From NCBI RefSeq assembly GCF_023612255.1, contig NZ_CP063231.1, positions 2,152,001 through 2,216,000 on the forward strand: 64,000 nt of DNA. Direction: 5' to 3'. The notes beneath the pieces were generated by a model. It ran no database searches and was not told where the DNA came from. It worked only from the letters and a program-made list of their open reading frames with translations. Every line of letters begins with the position of its first letter. Position 1 is the first letter of the stretch. Positions 1 through 9,389 of this stretch are shown piece after piece. Made by a program: the position numbers and the translations under genes. Source of the DNA: Luteibacter flocculans. GTDB lineage: Bacteria; Pseudomonadota; Gammaproteobacteria; Xanthomonadales; Rhodanobacteraceae.

Positions 1-2141
1 AGGTGGAACGTGTGCTCGTAGATACCCGTAAGCGACACGTTGGGTGCATGAGGCAGATCGTTGCCGGTCACGTTCGCGCAGTTGGCAAGGTTTGACTGCG
101 GCGGGCATGCCGGCAGGCCCTGATAGTCGTTGGAGCCGGCGTAGATCAGACGACCCAGTTCCTTCTTCGGGATCGCCGAGAAGATGAGGTTGAAGCGGTC
201 GTTGGTCTGCTGGTAAGCCAGCTCCGTTTCGAAGCCGAGCACCTTGGTGCTGCCGCCGACGTTGGAGAAGCCCAGGCCGTGATTGCCGTCCGGATAAACG
301 ATGGGCGCGGAGAGCTGGAAGTTCTTGAAGTTCTCGTAATAGACGGCCGAGTTCCAGGTCATGTGGCCATCGAGGAACGTGAACTTGCTGCCGACTTCGT
401 AGTTGGTCAGCGTCTCGGGCTTGTACAGCGTGCCCGCATCCTGCGTGCCGCCCGACTTGTAGCCGGTGGACACGCTGGCGTAGAGCAGGCCGTTCTCGCT
501 GACGTCGGTATCCAGGCGCAGCAGCCAGGTCGGCTTACCCTTGCTGTACTTGGCCGTATTGCGCTGCGAAATGGAGAAGCCGTTCGACGGGTCCGGATAC
601 ACGTCCGGCGAGATCGGCACCTGGGGCACGGTCGGATCGTAAGCCCAGCCCCAGTTGATACCGCCCTCGTTCTTCTTGGTGTCATGCGACCAGCGCGCAC
701 CACCGGTGAGGCGCCAGTGGTCGCTCAGGTGCCAGGTCGCCTGGCCGAACAGTGCATACGACTCCACCGTCTCCTTGGGCTGGATGAACGAGCCCTGCCA
801 GTTCACGGTGCCGTAGCGCGTACCGTTCATGATGGGGATGTCGAAGCGGATGCTGTTGTCTTCGTAGCCGTAATAGGCACCGAGGATCCAGTCGACCGTC
901 TGCGGACCGACGGACTTCAGGTTCAGTTCCTGGCTCCAGTTCTTGTAGCGGGAGTCGTTGGTGCGATCGTCCTGGTAGACGCCGTTGGTGGTGAAGCTGG
1001 TTGGCACGCTGACGCCCACGTCCTGGTCGAAATCGCTTCGACCCGTGTAGTGGTTGTAGCCAGCGATGTAGCTGAGCTGCATGCTGTCGTTGATGTTCCA
1101 GTCCATGCGGCTACGCAGCGTCTTGGACGTGCGGTCCAGGTACGGCGCGGTGTCGATCAGTGCCGACCAGAAATCCTGCCCCTCGCGCGGCTTCTGCATG
1201 AGGCTCATGCTCGGCGTGCCGCGGTCGACGAAGTACTCGTACGAAAGGTTCCACTTGAACGCGTCGCTGGGCTGCCACAGCGCGCTGACGCGCGCGGCGG
1301 ACTGGTCTTGCGAGTTGTATTTGTCGCCGCGCTGCACGTACTGGCCGGGATCGATCGGTTTGAAGTTGGCTAGCGTGCCGCCGGAAGCCGACGACGCAAG
1401 ATACGCCTGCTGTTGCTGCGCGATGCTGGGCAACTGGCCCGACGGGTTCTGGTAATCGACGTAGCCATCGTGCTGCTCGTGCACCACCGCAACACGCATG
1501 GCGAACGTGTTGCTGATGGGCAGGTTGAACGCAGCGCGCGCACCCACCTGGTTGTAGTTGCCCGCGCCCACCTGCGCGTTGCCGTAGAAGCCCGCACCGA
1601 TATCCGGCTTGGCCGTCTGAAAGCTGATGGCGCCGGCGGTGGAGTTGCGACCCCACAGCGTGCCCTGCGGGCCACGCAGCGTCTCGACGCCGTCCATGTC
1701 GAGCAGCAGGCCCGATGCCGCTTCGGCACGCGGTGCATAGACGCCATCGACGAAGGTCGCCACTTCCGGATCGGCGTATTCGGTCTTGGCGCTGTCGTTA
1801 CCGATGCCGCGCAAGGTCAGCGTCACGACACCGTGGTCACCCTGCGACGTACCCTGCAAGCCCGGTACCAGTTTGGTCAGGTCCTGCACGGTCATGACCC
1901 GCTCTCGGTCGAGGGTATCGACGGAGATGGCGGTCACCGCCACGGGCGTCTTCTGCAGCGGCGTTTCGCGCTTGGTCGCGGTCACGGAGACCGCGTCCAG
2001 GTTCTGAATTTTCTTCTCGTTGCTGCCCTGCTCTTTCGCCGGCGTGCTCTGTGCGGTGGTGTCCTGTTCCGCCGCCAACAGCGTGCCTGGCGTGATTGCC
2101 AGCGTGATGGCGACATACAACAACTTGCGATGCAGATTCAT
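1..2141 (-). CDS. TonB-dependent receptor, C-terminus cut off by window edge
   Basis: Outer-membrane active-transport receptor. Reading from ATG at 2141 the frame stays open to the window edge, giving 713 residues without the final barrel strands. A signal peptide covers about residues 1-24 (cleavage near LLAA). A short TonB-box-like segment, LDAVSVTATKRE, follows, then a plug domain with the classic VETLRGPQGTLWGRNSTAGA motif and RGIGND. A GGGGAGAG ribosome site lies just before the ATG. The gene is downstream of a GH3 glycosidase and a LacI regulator on the same strand, and a palindromic operator lies about 100 bases upstream of its start. The likely job is uptake of the oligosaccharide that the neighbouring glycosidase cleaves. 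Substrate is inferred from context only. Confidence 0.93.
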   Translation of the reverse strand, partial: MNLHRKLLYVAITLAITPGTLLAAEQDTTAQSTPAKEQGSNEKKIQNLDAVSVTATKRETPLQKTPVAVTAISVDTLDRERVMTVQDLTKLVPGLQGTSQGDHGVVTLTLRGIGNDSAKTEYADPEVATFVDGVYAPRAEAASGLLLDMDGVETLRGPQGTLWGRNSTAGAISFQTAKPDIGAGFYGNAQVGAGNYNQVGARAAFNLPISNTFAMRVAVVHEQHDGYVDYQNPSGQLPSIAQQQQAYLASSASGGTLANFKPIDPGQYVQRGDKYNSQDQSAARVSALWQPSDAFKWNLSYEYFVDRGTPSMSLMQKPREGQDFWSALIDTAPYLDRTSKTLRSRMDWNINDSMQLSYIAGYNHYTGRSDFDQDVGVSVPTSFTTNGVYQDDRTNDSRYKNWSQELNLKSVGPQTVDWILGAYYGYEDNSIRFDIPIMNGTRYGTVNWQGSFIQPKETVESYALFGQATWHLSDHWRLTGGARWSHDTKKNEGGINWGWAYDPTVPQVPISPDVYPDPSNGFSISQRNTAKYSKGKPTWLLRLDTDVSENGLLYASVSTGYKSGGTQDAGTLYKPETLTNYEVGSKFTFLDGHMTWNSAVYYENFKNFQLSAPIVYPDGNHGLGFSNVGGSTKVLGFETELAYQQTNDRFNLIFSAIPKKELGRLIYAGSNDYQGLPACPPQSNLANCANVTGNDLPHAPNVSLTGIYEHTFH

Positions 2142-2240
2142 TTGGCTCTCCCCGTCCATCGTTCGGATAAATGTTGTCCGCCGCACTACCGGTCTAGACA
2201 AACGTTTTCCCTACGTCCCCATCGACACGCCATTCCCCCG

Positions 2241-2258
2241 AATGACAGCGCTGTCATT
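2241..2258. promoter_or_regulatory. 18-bp perfect palindrome, probable LacI-family operator (receptor gene)
   Basis: AATGACAGCGCTGTCATT is a perfect palindrome with the central CG-type symmetry typical of LacI-family sites. It lies 100 bases upstream of the TonB receptor ATG. The same 14-bp core recurs at 5051-5064 in front of the glycosidase. The LacI-family gene at 5108-6121 is the obvious candidate to bind both; that link is inference. Confidence 0.75.
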
Positions 2259-2357
2259 GGTCGATGATAAAACGCGTTGGTAACGAATGCTTGCGGCACG
2301 GCAGCACGTCTTCACAGGTACGAAAAACCCCACCACGCACTCGCGTGCGCGGCTCGC

Positions 2358-2376
2358 CGAGGCGTTGGACGCCTCG
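2358..2376 (-). terminator. Hairpin downstream of the GH3 gene
   Basis: CGAGGCGT-TGG-ACGCCTCG forms an 8-bp perfect stem with a 3-base loop, 54 bases after the GH3 stop codon. A GGGGTTTTT run occurs about 25 bases further on in the minus direction. It may separate the glycosidase transcript from the receptor promoter. No T-run follows the stem directly, so this is tentative. Confidence 0.35.
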
Positions 2377-2429
2377 GGTTTGGTGCAAAGCAAACAAGCG
2401 CACTCGAGCCGGAAGCCCGAAAACGGTAG

Positions 2430-4991
2430 TCATGGCGCGTTCCCGGACGGCGGGCACGACAAGGTGCGGTCCGCCACCGTACTGAGCGATACATCCGTGA
2501 TGGCCATCTGCGCACCGGCGTGGCTGGACCACGCGAAAGGCCGATCCAACCGGCTCATGTTCGCGCCGGCCGCCCTGAAGCATTTCAACGGAATGCCCAC
2601 TCGCAGCCACTGCCCCTGGGGCAACGCGGCGAGCTGTGTACCGACCGGCACGCTGGCCTCGCATCCGGTTCCGCAGCCCACACCGATGGCGCTGTCCGCC
2701 GGCGGCGCGGCATCCATCCGCAACGTGGTGACGAGCAGCACGTCGCCGTTCGTTTCGCGCTCCACGTCGAGCGGTGCGGGCGCGACCAATTCGACGCTCG
2801 CGGCACCGGACCAGCGCACCTCGCGTGCGTCTTCCTGAGCCTTGTAGTCGACGGCTTCGATGCGCACGCTGCCGTCGGCCGCGGCCGATGGCATCGCGGT
2901 GACGTTCGTGGCGCCACCATGCGCGCCACTCAAGCGCAGCACGAAATCCGCTGCCGGCTTGCCGCGTGTGAAGTAAACGCCGGTCTGCTCGTTGTTCAGC
3001 GTGAGGCCCGGGTCCTCCGGCAGGTTGCCGGTGTCCGCATGGTCGGCGTAGGTCAGGCCGAAGCCGTAGGGAAACTGCGGGCGCTCGCCGCGCGCGATGG
3101 CTGCGACCGGTATCTGCGCCGCGCTGCGTGGCCACGCATAGGCCAGCTTGCCGTGGAAGTCGTACGCCACGCGGCCATCGGGTTTGCGCAACAAGACATC
3201 TGCCACGCCCTCGCCTTCGCTGCCCGGCAGCCATGCAACAACGAATGCGTCCGCGGCATTGATCTCGCGATTGACCCAGAGCGGACGTCCAGTCAGGAAC
3301 ACGGCCGTCACCGGGATGCCCTGCCCGCGCAGCTTACGCAGGAGTTCCAGGTCGCGGTCGTTGCCGGGGCGGTAGGCGAGATTGGAACGGTCGCCCTGGA
3401 ATTCGGCGTAGGGATCCTCGCCGAAGACGACGATCGCGGCATCGGGCTTCTGTGTGTAATTGCCTTCCACCGACAACTCGGCGCTGCCACCTGCGGCCTT
3501 CACCTGTGCGTCGATGCCCGCCCAGATGGAGGTGGCTCCCGGGAAATTCGCGTTGGTCAGACCCGTGCCCTGCCAGCCCAACGTCCAACCGCCGTTCTGC
3601 TTGGAGATATCGTCGGCGCCGTTACCGGCCACCAGCACGTGCTTGCGCGGATCGATCGGCAACGTGCCCCGATGGTTCTTCAGCAGCACCAGCGATTCGC
3701 GGACGGCGCGACGAGCCACCTCGCGATGCGCAGGACTGCCGATGATGTCGGCCGCCTTGACGGCAAGCGGATTGGTCGACGGCGCACCGGCGTCGAACAT
3801 GCCCAGCCGCATCTTCACGCGCAGGATGCGGGTTACCGCATCGTCTACGCGGCTCATCGGGATGGTGCCGGCTTTCACCTGGGCCAGCGTGTTCGTGTAC
3901 AGACCCTTCCAGGAATCGGGGGCTTCCAGCATGTCGAGCCCCGCGTTGTACGCTACGGCGCAGTCTTCATTGGTGCAGCCCGGCACCTGTCCATGCGCGT
4001 TCCAGTCGCCGAGCACAATGCCGTCGAAGCCCATGCGCTCTTTCAGTACGCCGGTGATCAACGCTTTGTTGCCGGCCATCTTGACGCCGTTCCAACTGGA
4101 GAACGAGACCATCACGACCTGCACGCCCGCCTTGATGGCCGGCGGATAGCCGGCGGCGTGGATGTCGCGCAGTGCGGCTTCGCTGATCTGCGCGTCGCCC
4201 TGGTCCTTGCCGTCGTGCGTACCGCCGTCGCCGACGAAATGCTTGGCCGTGGCAATCACATGCTGCGCATCGAGGAACTGCGGCGTGCCCGGCTTGCCTT
4301 CCAGCCCACCGACGACTGCCGCGGCGTACTGCGCGACCAACGCCGGATTCTGCGAGTAGCCCTCGTACGCACGTCCCCAGCGACCATCCTGTGGCACGGT
4401 AAGCGTCGGCGCGAAGGTCCAACTGATACCGCTGGCGCGGAGTTCCTGCGCGGTGACCTCGCCGATATCGTGGATCAGTTGCGGATCGCGCGTCGCTCCC
4501 AGCGCGGAGTTCTGCGGAAACAGCGTGCTGCCGACCAGATTGTTGTGGCCGTGCACGGCGTCGATGCCGAACAGCACCGGGATCGCCAGTCCGCCACGCG
4601 AGGTGTCCATGGAGGCGTGGTAGAACGCGTCGGCCAATTCGCGCCAATGCGAGCCGTCCGGGTACGGATGCCCCGGCGGCTTGGAATTGCCGCCCGCCAG
4701 CACCGAGCCCAGGCGATAGGTGCGTACGTCGTCCGGCGTTACGTATTTGATGTCGGCCTGGATCATCTGGCCGACCTTGTCCTCCACGGACATCTTCGCC
4801 ATCAGCGCGTGTATCCGCGCCTCGATCGCCGGGTTCGGCGGCAGCGGCGATGTGCCTTTCGGCCATTGCTCGGGGTGTACTGCGTTGGCATCACCCGCCG
4901 CGGCCGGCACGGTGCTCAACACGGCGCCGGCAAACGCCAGCGCAACGGAATGGCTTCGCAAGAACAGGCACGATCGCTGCAGCAATGGCAC
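2430..4991 (-). CDS. Glycoside hydrolase family 3 (beta-glucosidase-like), exported
   Basis: Retaining beta-glycosidase, 853 residues from a GTG at 4991. An N-terminal hydrophobic segment ending TVPAAAG is a signal peptide, so the enzyme is periplasmic or surface-exposed. The GH3 N-domain carries KHFVGDGGT and the nucleophile motif VLGDWNAHG (Asp329). A second alpha/beta domain and a C-terminal beta-sandwich-like extension follow, as in ExoP/CbgA-type glucan 1,4-beta-glucosidases. An in-frame ATG at 5039 exists, but it would leave only 11 bases to the operator at 5051. The GTG has an AGGGG ribosome site and gives a clean signal peptide, so I chose it. It lies between LacI and the TonB receptor on the same strand. 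It probably trims beta-glucosides imported by the receptor before inner-membrane transport by the MFS protein. Confidence 0.93.
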   Translation of the reverse strand: MPLLQRSCLFLRSHSVALAFAGAVLSTVPAAAGDANAVHPEQWPKGTSPLPPNPAIEARIHALMAKMSVEDKVGQMIQADIKYVTPDDVRTYRLGSVLAGGNSKPPGHPYPDGSHWRELADAFYHASMDTSRGGLAIPVLFGIDAVHGHNNLVGSTLFPQNSALGATRDPQLIHDIGEVTAQELRASGISWTFAPTLTVPQDGRWGRAYEGYSQNPALVAQYAAAVVGGLEGKPGTPQFLDAQHVIATAKHFVGDGGTHDGKDQGDAQISEAALRDIHAAGYPPAIKAGVQVVMVSFSSWNGVKMAGNKALITGVLKERMGFDGIVLGDWNAHGQVPGCTNEDCAVAYNAGLDMLEAPDSWKGLYTNTLAQVKAGTIPMSRVDDAVTRILRVKMRLGMFDAGAPSTNPLAVKAADIIGSPAHREVARRAVRESLVLLKNHRGTLPIDPRKHVLVAGNGADDISKQNGGWTLGWQGTGLTNANFPGATSIWAGIDAQVKAAGGSAELSVEGNYTQKPDAAIVVFGEDPYAEFQGDRSNLAYRPGNDRDLELLRKLRGQGIPVTAVFLTGRPLWVNREINAADAFVVAWLPGSEGEGVADVLLRKPDGRVAYDFHGKLAYAWPRSAAQIPVAAIARGERPQFPYGFGLTYADHADTGNLPEDPGLTLNNEQTGVYFTRGKPAADFVLRLSGAHGGATNVTAMPSAAADGSVRIEAVDYKAQEDAREVRWSGAASVELVAPAPLDVERETNGDVLLVTTLRMDAAPPADSAIGVGCGTGCEASVPVGTQLAALPQGQWLRVGIPLKCFRAAGANMSRLDRPFAWSSHAGAQMAITDVSLSTVADRTLSCPPSGNAP

Positions 4992-5050
4992 GGCATGGGC
5001 CCCTGGCTGGCGCACCGGCGGTGCGCTTCCGGGCCGCATCTTGGCAGGAA

Positions 5051-5064
5051 TGACAGCGCTGTCA
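5051..5064. promoter_or_regulatory. 14-bp palindrome, probable LacI-family operator (glycosidase gene)
   Basis: TGACAGCGCTGTCA matches the core of the palindrome at 2241-2258. It sits in the 116-base gap between the LacI gene stop and the GTG of the glycosidase. On the minus strand a TTGACA -35-like hexamer (5065-5060) overlaps it, so a bound repressor would block that promoter. The matching -10 is poor, so the promoter call is weak while the operator call is stronger. Confidence 0.7.
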
Positions 5065-5107
5065 ATTTGCTATGCAGCATGACCGCGGGCATCGCCAGCG
5101 AACGATC

Positions 5108-6121
5108 TCAGGGAGCTGCGGCCGTGGAACCGCGGATCTGGAGGGTGTACGGCATCTGCACCAGTTGGCCGACGCTGTGACTGCGCAGCATGCCGAGCAA
5201 CTGCTCCGCCGCAATCTTTCCCATTTCACGGGCGGGCTGCTGGACGGTGGTAAGTGCCGGCCAAAGTTGGCGAGACAACGGCGTGTCGTCGAATCCACAG
5301 ACCGACAGATCGTGCGGCACCTTCAAACCATATTCGCCAGCCGCCCACATCACACCGGTCGCCATGTCGTCGTTGGCGGCGAAGACGGCTGTCGGGCGTT
5401 CGCTCAGCGACAACAGTTGCTGCGCAGCCAGCACGCCCGAGCTGAAGGTGAAGGCGCCTTGCACGACCAAGGCGGGATCTTCCGGCAGTCCCGCCGCAGC
5501 CATCGCATCGCGATAGCCTGCCAGGCGCCATCGGCTCGCTCCATGGTTCGCGATACCGATCACGTGCGCGATGCGCCGGTGCCCGAGGGCCAGCAGATGC
5601 TCGACGATCGCACGCGCGGCACCCTGCTCGTCCATGGTCACGCCAACGGTCTTCCCGCGATGTAACGGCGACACGCTGGCATACGGCACCTTGTGTTCAC
5701 GAAGGCGTTTCAGCAGCGGCGCATAGTCGGTAATGGGCGGCGTCAGCACCACCCCGTCGGGGTGATGATCGGCAATCAGCGCGTCGAGACGGCGGATGAA
5801 ATCGCCATCGCGCATGCGCAACGGCCGCACCATCATGCTGTAGCGATGCGCGTCGCAAGCCTCGAGCACGCCATCCTGGATTTCCGCCAGGTAGGTCGAG
5901 GACGGGTTGTCGTTGTTGTCGTACAGCATCGCCACGACGAACGAGCGATTGCCTGCCAAGCTGCGTGCCGACGGATGGGGGCGATAGTCCATCGCCTCCA
6001 TGGCGGCGCGCACCCGCTGCCGCGTGGCATCGGTGACGTTGGCCTCGTCGTTGAGCACGCGTGACACCGTCTTGGGCGATACGCCCGCTGCGCGCGCCAC
6101 ATCTTCGAGGCGTACCCGCAT
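5108..6121 (-). CDS. LacI-family transcriptional regulator
   Basis: 337-residue repressor with the standard LacI layout. The N-terminal helix-turn-helix and hinge (residues 1-60; LEDVARAAGVSPKTVSRVLN, then the SARSLA hinge helix) precede a periplasmic-binding-like sensor domain, whose effector is normally a sugar. A GGAG ribosome site precedes the ATG. It is divergent from the sugar transporter at 6268 and upstream of the glycosidase and receptor, so it is the natural local regulator. The two palindromes at 2241 and 5051 are its likely operators. No copy of the palindrome is seen in its own divergent promoter region, where a different inverted repeat (6201-6218, ATGCTGCG-TC-CGCAGCAT) occurs. 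Confidence 0.93.
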   Translation of the reverse strand: MRVRLEDVARAAGVSPKTVSRVLNDEANVTDATRQRVRAAMEAMDYRPHPSARSLAGNRSFVVAMLYDNNDNPSSTYLAEIQDGVLEACDAHRYSMMVRPLRMRDGDFIRRLDALIADHHPDGVVLTPPITDYAPLLKRLREHKVPYASVSPLHRGKTVGVTMDEQGAARAIVEHLLALGHRRIAHVIGIANHGASRWRLAGYRDAMAAAGLPEDPALVVQGAFTFSSGVLAAQQLLSLSERPTAVFAANDDMATGVMWAAGEYGLKVPHDLSVCGFDDTPLSRQLWPALTTVQQPAREMGKIAAEQLLGMLRSHSVGQLVQMPYTLQIRGSTAAAP

Positions 6122-6267
6122 GGATTCTCCGCTGTCCTCAAACCTTCGTTCGACTATGCCGCCACAGCCCTGCCCTTTACAAGCGCTGAGGAAGGCCTCG
6201 ATGCTGCGTCCGCAGCATGCGCGAGGCGCCGCGCCATGACATAACTGCGTCCGGGAGGGAGGAACCG

Positions 6268-7848
6268 GTGTCCTGGATCAACGCAGCACAGGCCAGCCAC
6301 GTGCATGCCGAGCAAGCCGCCGATGAGCGTTCGCTTGCGGCCCGGCTGTGTCCGCCGCCCAGCCAGCTACCAGTGACGAAGCGGTCCACGCTGTCGTTCT
6401 GGCAGATATGGAACATGTGCTTCGGCTTTCTCGGCCTTCAGTTCGGCCTTGCGCTGCAGAACGCCAACGTCAGCCGGATCTTCCAGACACTCGGTGCGAA
6501 CCTCAACGACATTCCCGCGCTGTGGATCGCCGCGCCGCTGACCGGCTTGATCGTGCAGCCGATCGTTGGGCACTACTCCGATCGCACCTGGAACCGTCTC
6601 GGGAGGCGGCGGCCGTACTTCCTGGCCGGCGCAGTGTTCGCTTCCCTGGCCTTGCTGTGGTTACCGAACGCGCCCGCGTTGTGGATCGCCGCCGGTCTGC
6701 TGTGGATTCTGGATGCCTCGATCAACGTGTCGATGGAGCCATTTCGCGCGCTGGTCGGCGATCAGTTGCCCACGAAGCAAGGACCCGCAGGCTTTGCGAT
6801 GCAGAGCTTCTTCATTGGCGCGGGCGCGGTGGTGGCATCGCTGCTGCCGTGGGCGCTCGCGCGGTTCGGTGTGGCGAACGTGGCACCGGACGGCGGCATA
6901 CCGGACACCGTGAAGTACGCCTTCTATGTCGGCGGTGCCGTGCTGCTGGGCGCTGTGCTGTGGACCATGCTGACCACGCGGGAGTACTCCCCTGCGCAAC
7001 TGCGTTCCTTCGCGGACACGGTGCCCGAAGGTCTGCCGGCGGACGTATCGCGCGCCGTGCGCCCTGGGCTCCTGCTGCTTGTCGCGGGTGTCATGGTGCT
7101 GTTCGCTATCCGGTACTTCACGCTGGAGCGGGAGGTCTACCTCCTCTCCGGCGGTCTGCTCGCGTTCGGCCTCATGCTTACCTGGCTCAGCCGCACACGC
7201 AGCCGCGGCATGCTGCGCGAGGTCGTTGGCGACCTCTACGGCATGCCCGACTCGATGCGGCGCCTGGCCGGTGTCCAGCTGTTCTCCTGGTTCGCGCTGT
7301 TCGCGATGTGGATCTACACCACGGCAGGGGTCACCCAGACCATCTACGGCACCAGCGATACAAGCTCGTCGATCTACAACGAGGGTGCGAACTGGGTGGG
7401 CGTGCTGTTCGCCGCATACAACGGCTTCGGCGCCCTCGCTGCGATCGTCATTCCTTTCATGGTCAGACGCTGGGGCTTGCGCATCAGCCACATGGTCAAC
7501 CTCTGTCTGGGCGGCGCGGGCCTGTTGTCCTTCCTCTACATCCGCGATCCACGCTGGCTGCTCGCCTCGATGGTAGGGGTCGGCTTTGCCTGGGCATCGA
7601 TCCTGTCGCTGCCTTATGCGTTGCTATCGGACCACCTCCCGACCGCGAAGATGGGCGTCTACATGGGCATCTTCAATTTCTTCATCGTCATTCCTCAGGT
7701 GCTCGCCGCCAGCATCCTGGGTCTGCTTTTGCGACTGTGTTTCCACAACCAACCAATCTGGGCGCTCGGCCTAGGCGGCTTCAGCCTGTTCGTCGCAGGC
7801 CTGTGCACCCTTTATGTTCCCGAGCCTGGAGGCCATAAGCGCGCCTAG
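6268..7848 (+). CDS. MFS sugar transporter, SLC45/GPH-like
   Basis: Inner-membrane proton-coupled sugar transporter, 526 residues from GTG 6268, with about 12 hydrophobic segments. The loop motif DRTWNRLGRRRPYF between helices 2 and 3 is typical of SLC45/glycoside-pentoside-hexuronide carriers (sucrose, maltose or glucoside uptake). An upstream in-frame ATG at 6217 lies inside an inverted repeat, whereas GTG 6268 has a strong GGGAGGGAGGAACCG leader, so I chose the latter. It completes the local pathway of outer-membrane receptor, periplasmic GH3, inner-membrane carrier and LacI control. Confidence 0.9.
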   Translation: MSWINAAQASHVHAEQAADERSLAARLCPPPSQLPVTKRSTLSFWQIWNMCFGFLGLQFGLALQNANVSRIFQTLGANLNDIPALWIAAPLTGLIVQPIVGHYSDRTWNRLGRRRPYFLAGAVFASLALLWLPNAPALWIAAGLLWILDASINVSMEPFRALVGDQLPTKQGPAGFAMQSFFIGAGAVVASLLPWALARFGVANVAPDGGIPDTVKYAFYVGGAVLLGAVLWTMLTTREYSPAQLRSFADTVPEGLPADVSRAVRPGLLLLVAGVMVLFAIRYFTLEREVYLLSGGLLAFGLMLTWLSRTRSRGMLREVVGDLYGMPDSMRRLAGVQLFSWFALFAMWIYTTAGVTQTIYGTSDTSSSIYNEGANWVGVLFAAYNGFGALAAIVIPFMVRRWGLRISHMVNLCLGGAGLLSFLYIRDPRWLLASMVGVGFAWASILSLPYALLSDHLPTAKMGVYMGIFNFFIVIPQVLAASILGLLLRLCFHNQPIWALGLGGFSLFVAGLCTLYVPEPGGHKRA

Positions 7849-7858
7849 GGATGCTCTG

Positions 7859-7881
7859 GTGGGAGCCAGCCTGCTGGCGAT
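7859..7881 (+). repeat. REP-like palindromic repeat, single unit
   Basis: GTGGGAGCCAGCCTGCTGGC, followed by GAT, is one unit of a dispersed family also present at 22252-22386, 28132-28251 and (diverged) 34952-35030. It lies in the 39-base gap between the convergent sugar transporter and the efflux outer-membrane gene, a usual place for REP elements. Confidence 0.6.
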
Positions 7882-7887
7882 GAGGGA

Positions 7888-9387
7888 TCACTTCGTCTGG
7901 GTCGAGAATTGGGCGACCGTGTCACGGCGATTCCACCAGCCACCGCCTAGCGACTGAAACAGCGCCACCGTATCCGAGTACCGCGCCGCCCGGGCCTGTA
8001 CCAGCGCAAGATTTGTCTGCTGCCATGTCACCTCAGCGGTGAGCAAGCTGCTTTCGCTGATATCGCCGAGTGCCCACTGGCGCCGGGCAATGTCCAGGCT
8101 GCGCGCGGCGGCGTCTTCGGCCCGTTCGGCGGCCGCCATTCCCTCGGCATCCGCATGGATCGCATGGAGCGCATCGGCGACGTTCTGCATGGCACTGATC
8201 ACGGTGCTGCGGTATTGGGCAGACGCCTCCCGATAAGCCGCCTCCGCCGCACGCTGTTTGTGCTTGAGCGCGCCGCCGTCGAACAACGACTGGGTCACAT
8301 TGCCCGCCAGATTCCAGAACCCGGCCTCGCCGGCAAACAAGCGGCTGGCCTTTTCGGACGAACGACCGAAGGTGGCGTCGATCTGGATGTTGGGTAACCG
8401 ATTGGCGATGGCTACTCCCACGTTCGCACTGGCCGCATGCAACGCTTCCTCGGCGGCACGTACGTCGGGACGTTGTTCCAGCAGTTGAGCCGGCATGCTG
8501 AGCGGTAGTTCACTGGGAAGGTGAAGGTCATCCAGCGTGAACGTGACCGCCACGGGGCGGTCAGGCGTGCGGCCCGCCAAGGCGGCAATCAGATCCCGCT
8601 GCTGGACGAGCTGCTTTTCCAGCGGCGGCAGCGCAGCGCGACTCTGTTCCAGCGTCGCCACCTGGGCAGCCACCGCCGCCTCCGACACATCGCCGAGAAC
8701 ATATTGCCGCTTTACGGTATCGAGCACGTGCGTCTGCAGCTCGACCATGCGGTGCGTGGCGTCAAGCTGCCCGCGCAACGAGGCTTCTTCGATCGCCGCG
8801 TTCACCAGGTTGCTCGTCAGCGTCAGATAGGTCGCTTCCACCTGGAAGCGCTGTGCCTGCGCCTGAGCTACCAACGACTCGAGTTCGCGCCGATTGCCGC
8901 CCCAAAGGTCTGGCGAGTACGACACGCTGACCTGCGCCGTGGTCAGGCTGTACAGACTGCTTCCCGAGGCGGCCGATGTGGCGACGTCCTTGGCAACGTC
9001 TTGCCGCGTCGGATTGACACCTGCCGTGACGGCGGGGAAATAGGTTGCGCGCTGGGCGTAGACGTTCTCCCACGCCACTTGAAGCGCTGCGTGGGCCGCA
9101 TCTACATCGGCGTTGTGCGCAAGCGCGTCGTCAAGCAACGCATTGAGCGGCACGCAGTGGAACAAGGCCCACCATTGGCCGGGGATATCCATGGACGCGA
9201 CGAAGCGCTGCGTCTCTCCGTCGGCACCCGCAGTGCCGACCGTGGCTTGCGGTAGCGGTTGTGGCGCGAAGGACTTGGCCTCCGGCATCGAAGGGCGCCG
9301 ATAGTCGGGCCCCACAGCGCAGCCCGCCAACACGATGATCACGCCGGTCACGGTCCACCGGCAGGCATGCTTGAGTGCAATCCACAT
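7888..9387 (-). CDS. NodT-family outer-membrane efflux lipoprotein of RND system
   Basis: 499-residue TolC-like outer-membrane factor. The N-terminus ends in the lipobox LAGC, followed by AVGPDYRRP, the hallmark of NodT/OprM lipoproteins. Two homologous OEP halves follow, and the repeated RRPDV/VATLE-type motifs that build the alpha-barrel are visible. ATG 9387 comes 2 bases after the stop of the RND pump, so the two are translationally coupled. It is the last gene of the adaptor-pump-channel operon and should be the exit duct for the metal pump. Confidence 0.92.
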   Translation of the reverse strand: MWIALKHACRWTVTGVIIVLAGCAVGPDYRRPSMPEAKSFAPQPLPQATVGTAGADGETQRFVASMDIPGQWWALFHCVPLNALLDDALAHNADVDAAHAALQVAWENVYAQRATYFPAVTAGVNPTRQDVAKDVATSAASGSSLYSLTTAQVSVSYSPDLWGGNRRELESLVAQAQAQRFQVEATYLTLTSNLVNAAIEEASLRGQLDATHRMVELQTHVLDTVKRQYVLGDVSEAAVAAQVATLEQSRAALPPLEKQLVQQRDLIAALAGRTPDRPVAVTFTLDDLHLPSELPLSMPAQLLEQRPDVRAAEEALHAASANVGVAIANRLPNIQIDATFGRSSEKASRLFAGEAGFWNLAGNVTQSLFDGGALKHKQRAAEAAYREASAQYRSTVISAMQNVADALHAIHADAEGMAAAERAEDAAARSLDIARRQWALGDISESSLLTAEVTWQQTNLALVQARAARYSDTVALFQSLGGGWWNRRDTVAQFSTQTK

Positions 9388-9389
9388 GG

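Noticed and set aside
2520-5180. 886-codon open frame on the plus strand
   Set aside because: Exactly antisense to the GH3 gene, which has full family motifs; Arg/Gly/Ala-rich composition typical of a shadow frame in GC-rich DNA.
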